Shown: piece by piece, positions 5,481 to 7,550 of the stretch
How positions within the stretch are numbered: the stretch's first letter is position 1
Layout: the number at the start of each line of letters is the position of its first letter
Source of the DNA: PBB1 sp043738425
GTDB taxonomy: Bacteria; Pseudomonadota; Gammaproteobacteria; Burkholderiales; Burkholderiaceae_C
Assembly (NCBI GenBank): GCA_043738425.1
Contig: JAYUGJ010000020.1
Coordinates: forward strand, 1-7,550
Reading direction: 5' to 3'
DNA: 7,550 bases
Notes under the pieces: generated by a model
Told to the model about the DNA's origin: nothing
The model's database searches: none
What the model saw: the letters and a program-made list of their open reading frames with translations, nothing else
Position numbers and translations under genes: made by a program

Positions 5481-7550
5481 CCTCGCAGTCGGGGTTGTCG
5501 ATCGCGCAGAACTGCATGTCGGTTGCCGGCGGTGCGTTCGCCACCGATGACGCGGTGCCCGCGACAGCAGCTTCACTGCCGCTGGCGTAAGCAGCCGATG
5601 TGCCGCTGCTGACCGCGTTGAGCTGGCCTGACTTAACGGTGGATTTTTCGGCGTGTGTCGCACCCACGGTGCGCAGGTAGTAGGTGGTTTTCAAGCCGCG
5701 CGTCCATGCGAGCTTGTAGGTTTCATCGAGTTTTTTACCCGAGGCCCCGGCCATATAAATGTTCAGCGACTGCGCCTGATCGATCCACTTCTGGCGACGC
5801 GACGCCGCTTCGACCAGCCATTGGGTTTCGATCTCGAACGCGGTGGCGTACAGCACCTTGAGCTCCTCGGGTACGCGGTCGATGCGTCGCAGCGATCCGT
5901 CGAAATGCTTCAAATCCATCACCATCACGTCGTCCCACAGGCCGAGCTTTTTCAGGTCGCGCACCAGGTACTCGTTCAAGACGGTGAATTCACCAGACAA
6001 ATTCGACTTGACCGACAGGTTGCCGAACGAGGGCTCGATCGATGCGCTGACGCCGACGATGTTGGAAATGGTGGCGGTAGGTGCAATCGCCACGCAGTTG
6101 GAGTTGCGCATGCCGTGCGCAGCGATGCGGCCGCGCAAGGCGGTCCAATCCAGCGTGCTGCTGCGGTCGACATCGACAAAACCGCCGCGCGCCTCAACCA
6201 ACAAATCGAGTGAATCGATAGGCAGGATGCCGCGATCCCACAACGAGCCGCGGTAGCTGGAATAGCGCCCGCGCTCGGCGGCCAGTTCGGTCGAAGCCCA
6301 GTAGGCGTGGTAGCACACCGCTTCCATCGAGCGGTCGGCAAACTCCACTGCCGCGTCCGATGCGTACGGCACGCGCAGCTCATGCAACGCATCTTGGAAA
6401 CCCATGATGCCCAACCCCACCGGCCGGTGCCGCAGGTTCGAATCGCGCGCCTTTTTGACTGCGTAATAGTTGATGTCGATCACGTTGTCGAGCATGCGCA
6501 TCGCGGTGGATACGGTGCGCTTCAGTTTGTCGTGGTCGATTTGACGGCCATCGGGCCCGTCGGTCAGGTGGTGCACCAGGTTGATGGAACCCAGGTTGCA
6601 CACTGCTATTTCGGTGTCACTGGTGTTCAGCGTAATTTCGGTACACAGGTTGCTCGAATGCACTACACCGACGTGTTGCTGTGGTGAGCGCACGTTGCAC
6701 GCGTCTTTGAATGTGATCCACGGGTGTCCGGTTTCAAACAACATCGACAGCATCTTGCGCCACAGGTCGCGGGCGGCCACGGTTTTGTGCAGCTTGATCT
6801 CGCCCAGCGCTGCACGCGCCTCGTACCCGGTGTACGCAACTTCGAATGCCTTGCCGAATTTGTCGTGCAAGTCGGGACAGTTGCTCGGCGAAAACAAGGT
6901 CCAGTTGCCACCTTCCATCACGCGCTTCATGAACAGATCCGGAATCCAGTTCGCGGTGTTCATGTCGTGTGTGCGGCGGCGGTCGTCGCCGGTGTTCTTG
7001 CGCAGCTCGAGGAACTCTTCCATGTCGAGGTGCCAGGTCTCAAGGTAGGCGCACACCGCGCCTTTGCGCTTGCCGCCTTGGTTGACCGCGACGGCAGTGT
7101 CGTTGACCACTTTCAAAAACGGTACAACGCCTTGGCTTTTGCCGTTGGTGCCTTTGATATGGCTGCCGAGTGCGCGCACATTCGTCCAGTCGTTGCCCAG
7201 CCCGCCCGCAAACTTGGACAGCAGCGCGTTTTCTTTCAACGCTTCATAGATGCCGTCCAGGTCGTCGGCCACCGTGGTCAGGTAACAGCTCGACAGCTGC
7301 GAGCGCCGCGTGCCGGCGTTGAACAGCGTCGGCGTGCTGGACATGAAGTCGAACGACGACAGCACGTTGTAGAACTCGATGGCGCGCGCCTCGCGGCTGC
7401 CCTCGGGCTCGTTCAACGCCAAGCCCATCGCCACGCGCATGTAGAAAATCTGCGGCAGTTCGATGCGCCGGCCCTGTATGTGCAGGAAATAGCGGTCGTA
7501 GAGAATTTGCAAACCGAGGTAGGTAAATTTGAGATCGCGGTCGGCGTCGA
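5470..7550 (-). CDS. nrdA: Class I ribonucleoside-diphosphate reductase, alpha (catalytic) subunit, 5' end cut by window edge
   Basis: NrdA reduces ribonucleoside diphosphates to deoxyribonucleotides with NrdB. The frame stays open to the right edge; the visible N-terminal end reads DRDLKFTYLGLQILYDRYF, ordinary mid-protein sequence, so the TTG at 7512-7510 is not a start. The N-terminal regulatory ATP-cone region, if present, is outside the window. Seen: the redox cysteine in SQLSSCYL (7287-7285); SNLCTEI with the thiyl-radical cysteine (6645-6643) plus neighbouring Asn and Glu; the partner cysteine in AVCNLGSINL (6600-6598); APTATISNI; and the radical-transfer pair YY (5682-5677). The C-terminus has an Ala/Ser/Gly linker and ends CAIDNPDCEACQ, with a CxxC pair where E. 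coli has CxxxxC; this swinging arm re-reduces the active site. FAGGLGNDWTNVR and similar stretches place it nearer Pseudomonas NrdA than E. coli NrdA. No internal frameshift is seen. Confidence 0.97.
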   Translation of the reverse strand, partial: DADRDLKFTYLGLQILYDRYFLHIQGRRIELPQIFYMRVAMGLALNEPEGSREARAIEFYNVLSSFDFMSSTPTLFNAGTRRSQLSSCYLTTVADDLDGIYEALKENALLSKFAGGLGNDWTNVRALGSHIKGTNGKSQGVVPFLKVVNDTAVAVNQGGKRKGAVCAYLETWHLDMEEFLELRKNTGDDRRRTHDMNTANWIPDLFMKRVMEGGNWTLFSPSNCPDLHDKFGKAFEVAYTGYEARAALGEIKLHKTVAARDLWRKMLSMLFETGHPWITFKDACNVRSPQQHVGVVHSSNLCTEITLNTSDTEIAVCNLGSINLVHHLTDGPDGRQIDHDKLKRTVSTAMRMLDNVIDINYYAVKKARDSNLRHRPVGLGIMGFQDALHELRVPYASDAAVEFADRSMEAVCYHAYWASTELAAERGRYSSYRGSLWDRGILPIDSLDLLVEARGGFVDVDRSSTLDWTALRGRIAAHGMRNSNCVAIAPTATISNIVGVSASIEPSFGNLSVKSNLSGEFTVLNEYLVRDLKKLGLWDDVMVMDLKHFDGSLRRIDRVPEELKVLYATAFEIETQWLVEAASRRQKWIDQAQSLNIYMAGASGKKLDETYKLAWTRGLKTTYYLRTVGATHAEKSTVKSGQLNAVSSGTSAAYASGSEAAVAGTASSVANAPPATDMQFCAIDNPDCEACQ

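Noticed and set aside
5241..5663. Minus-strand frame of 140 codons spanning the nrdA 3' end and the nrdA-nrdB spacer
   Set aside because: It overlaps the nrdA tail in another frame, and its Arg/Ala-rich sequence looks like a shadow. No ribosome site or family match supports it.
7510..7512. TTG as the start of nrdA
   Set aside because: The frame continues to the window edge with normal NrdA sequence (FTYLGLQILYDRYF), so this is an internal leucine codon.

Overview
The window looks like an ordinary chromosomal housekeeping segment from a betaproteobacterium, most likely Burkholderiales. The evidence is the gene order (L11 methyltransferase, zinc-ribbon/DUF3426 protein, PfkB sugar/nucleoside kinase, lysine/alanine-rich histone H1-like protein, class I ribonucleotide reductase), the WPFPTG-type tail of the histone-like protein, and a GC-rich composition. 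No mobile element, CRISPR array, tRNA, rRNA or defence system is visible.

Layout. Left half, plus strand: the 3' part of prmA (cut by the left edge), a 105-base spacer, a DUF3426 zinc-ribbon membrane protein, a 106-base spacer, and a PfkB-family kinase ending at 3206. Right half, minus strand, in order of transcription: nrdA (start beyond the right edge), a 249-base spacer with a candidate nrdB promoter, nrdB, a 238-base spacer, and the histone H1-like gene. The two blocks converge at about 3206-3279. A strong hairpin there has its U-tract on the minus strand, so it serves the histone gene.

How the genes relate. NrdA and NrdB together form a class I ribonucleotide reductase that makes deoxyribonucleotides. 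All metal ligands, the radical tyrosine and the active-site cysteines that fall in the window are present. The kinase on the other strand belongs to a PfkB subgroup that probably phosphorylates nucleosides, which would fit nucleotide salvage; this is inference. The histone-like protein coats DNA. PrmA methylates ribosomal protein L11. The DUF3426 protein has no established function.

I did not find a convincing new system. The most useful leads are small. NrdB carries a similar LxWD motif at both ends. The histone gene holds an exact 47-bp duplication at an 81-bp offset. An inverted repeat overlaps the candidate nrdB promoter. Octamer repeats two helical turns apart lie upstream of the histone gene. 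An Asp-Gly tract lies in the DUF3426 protein.
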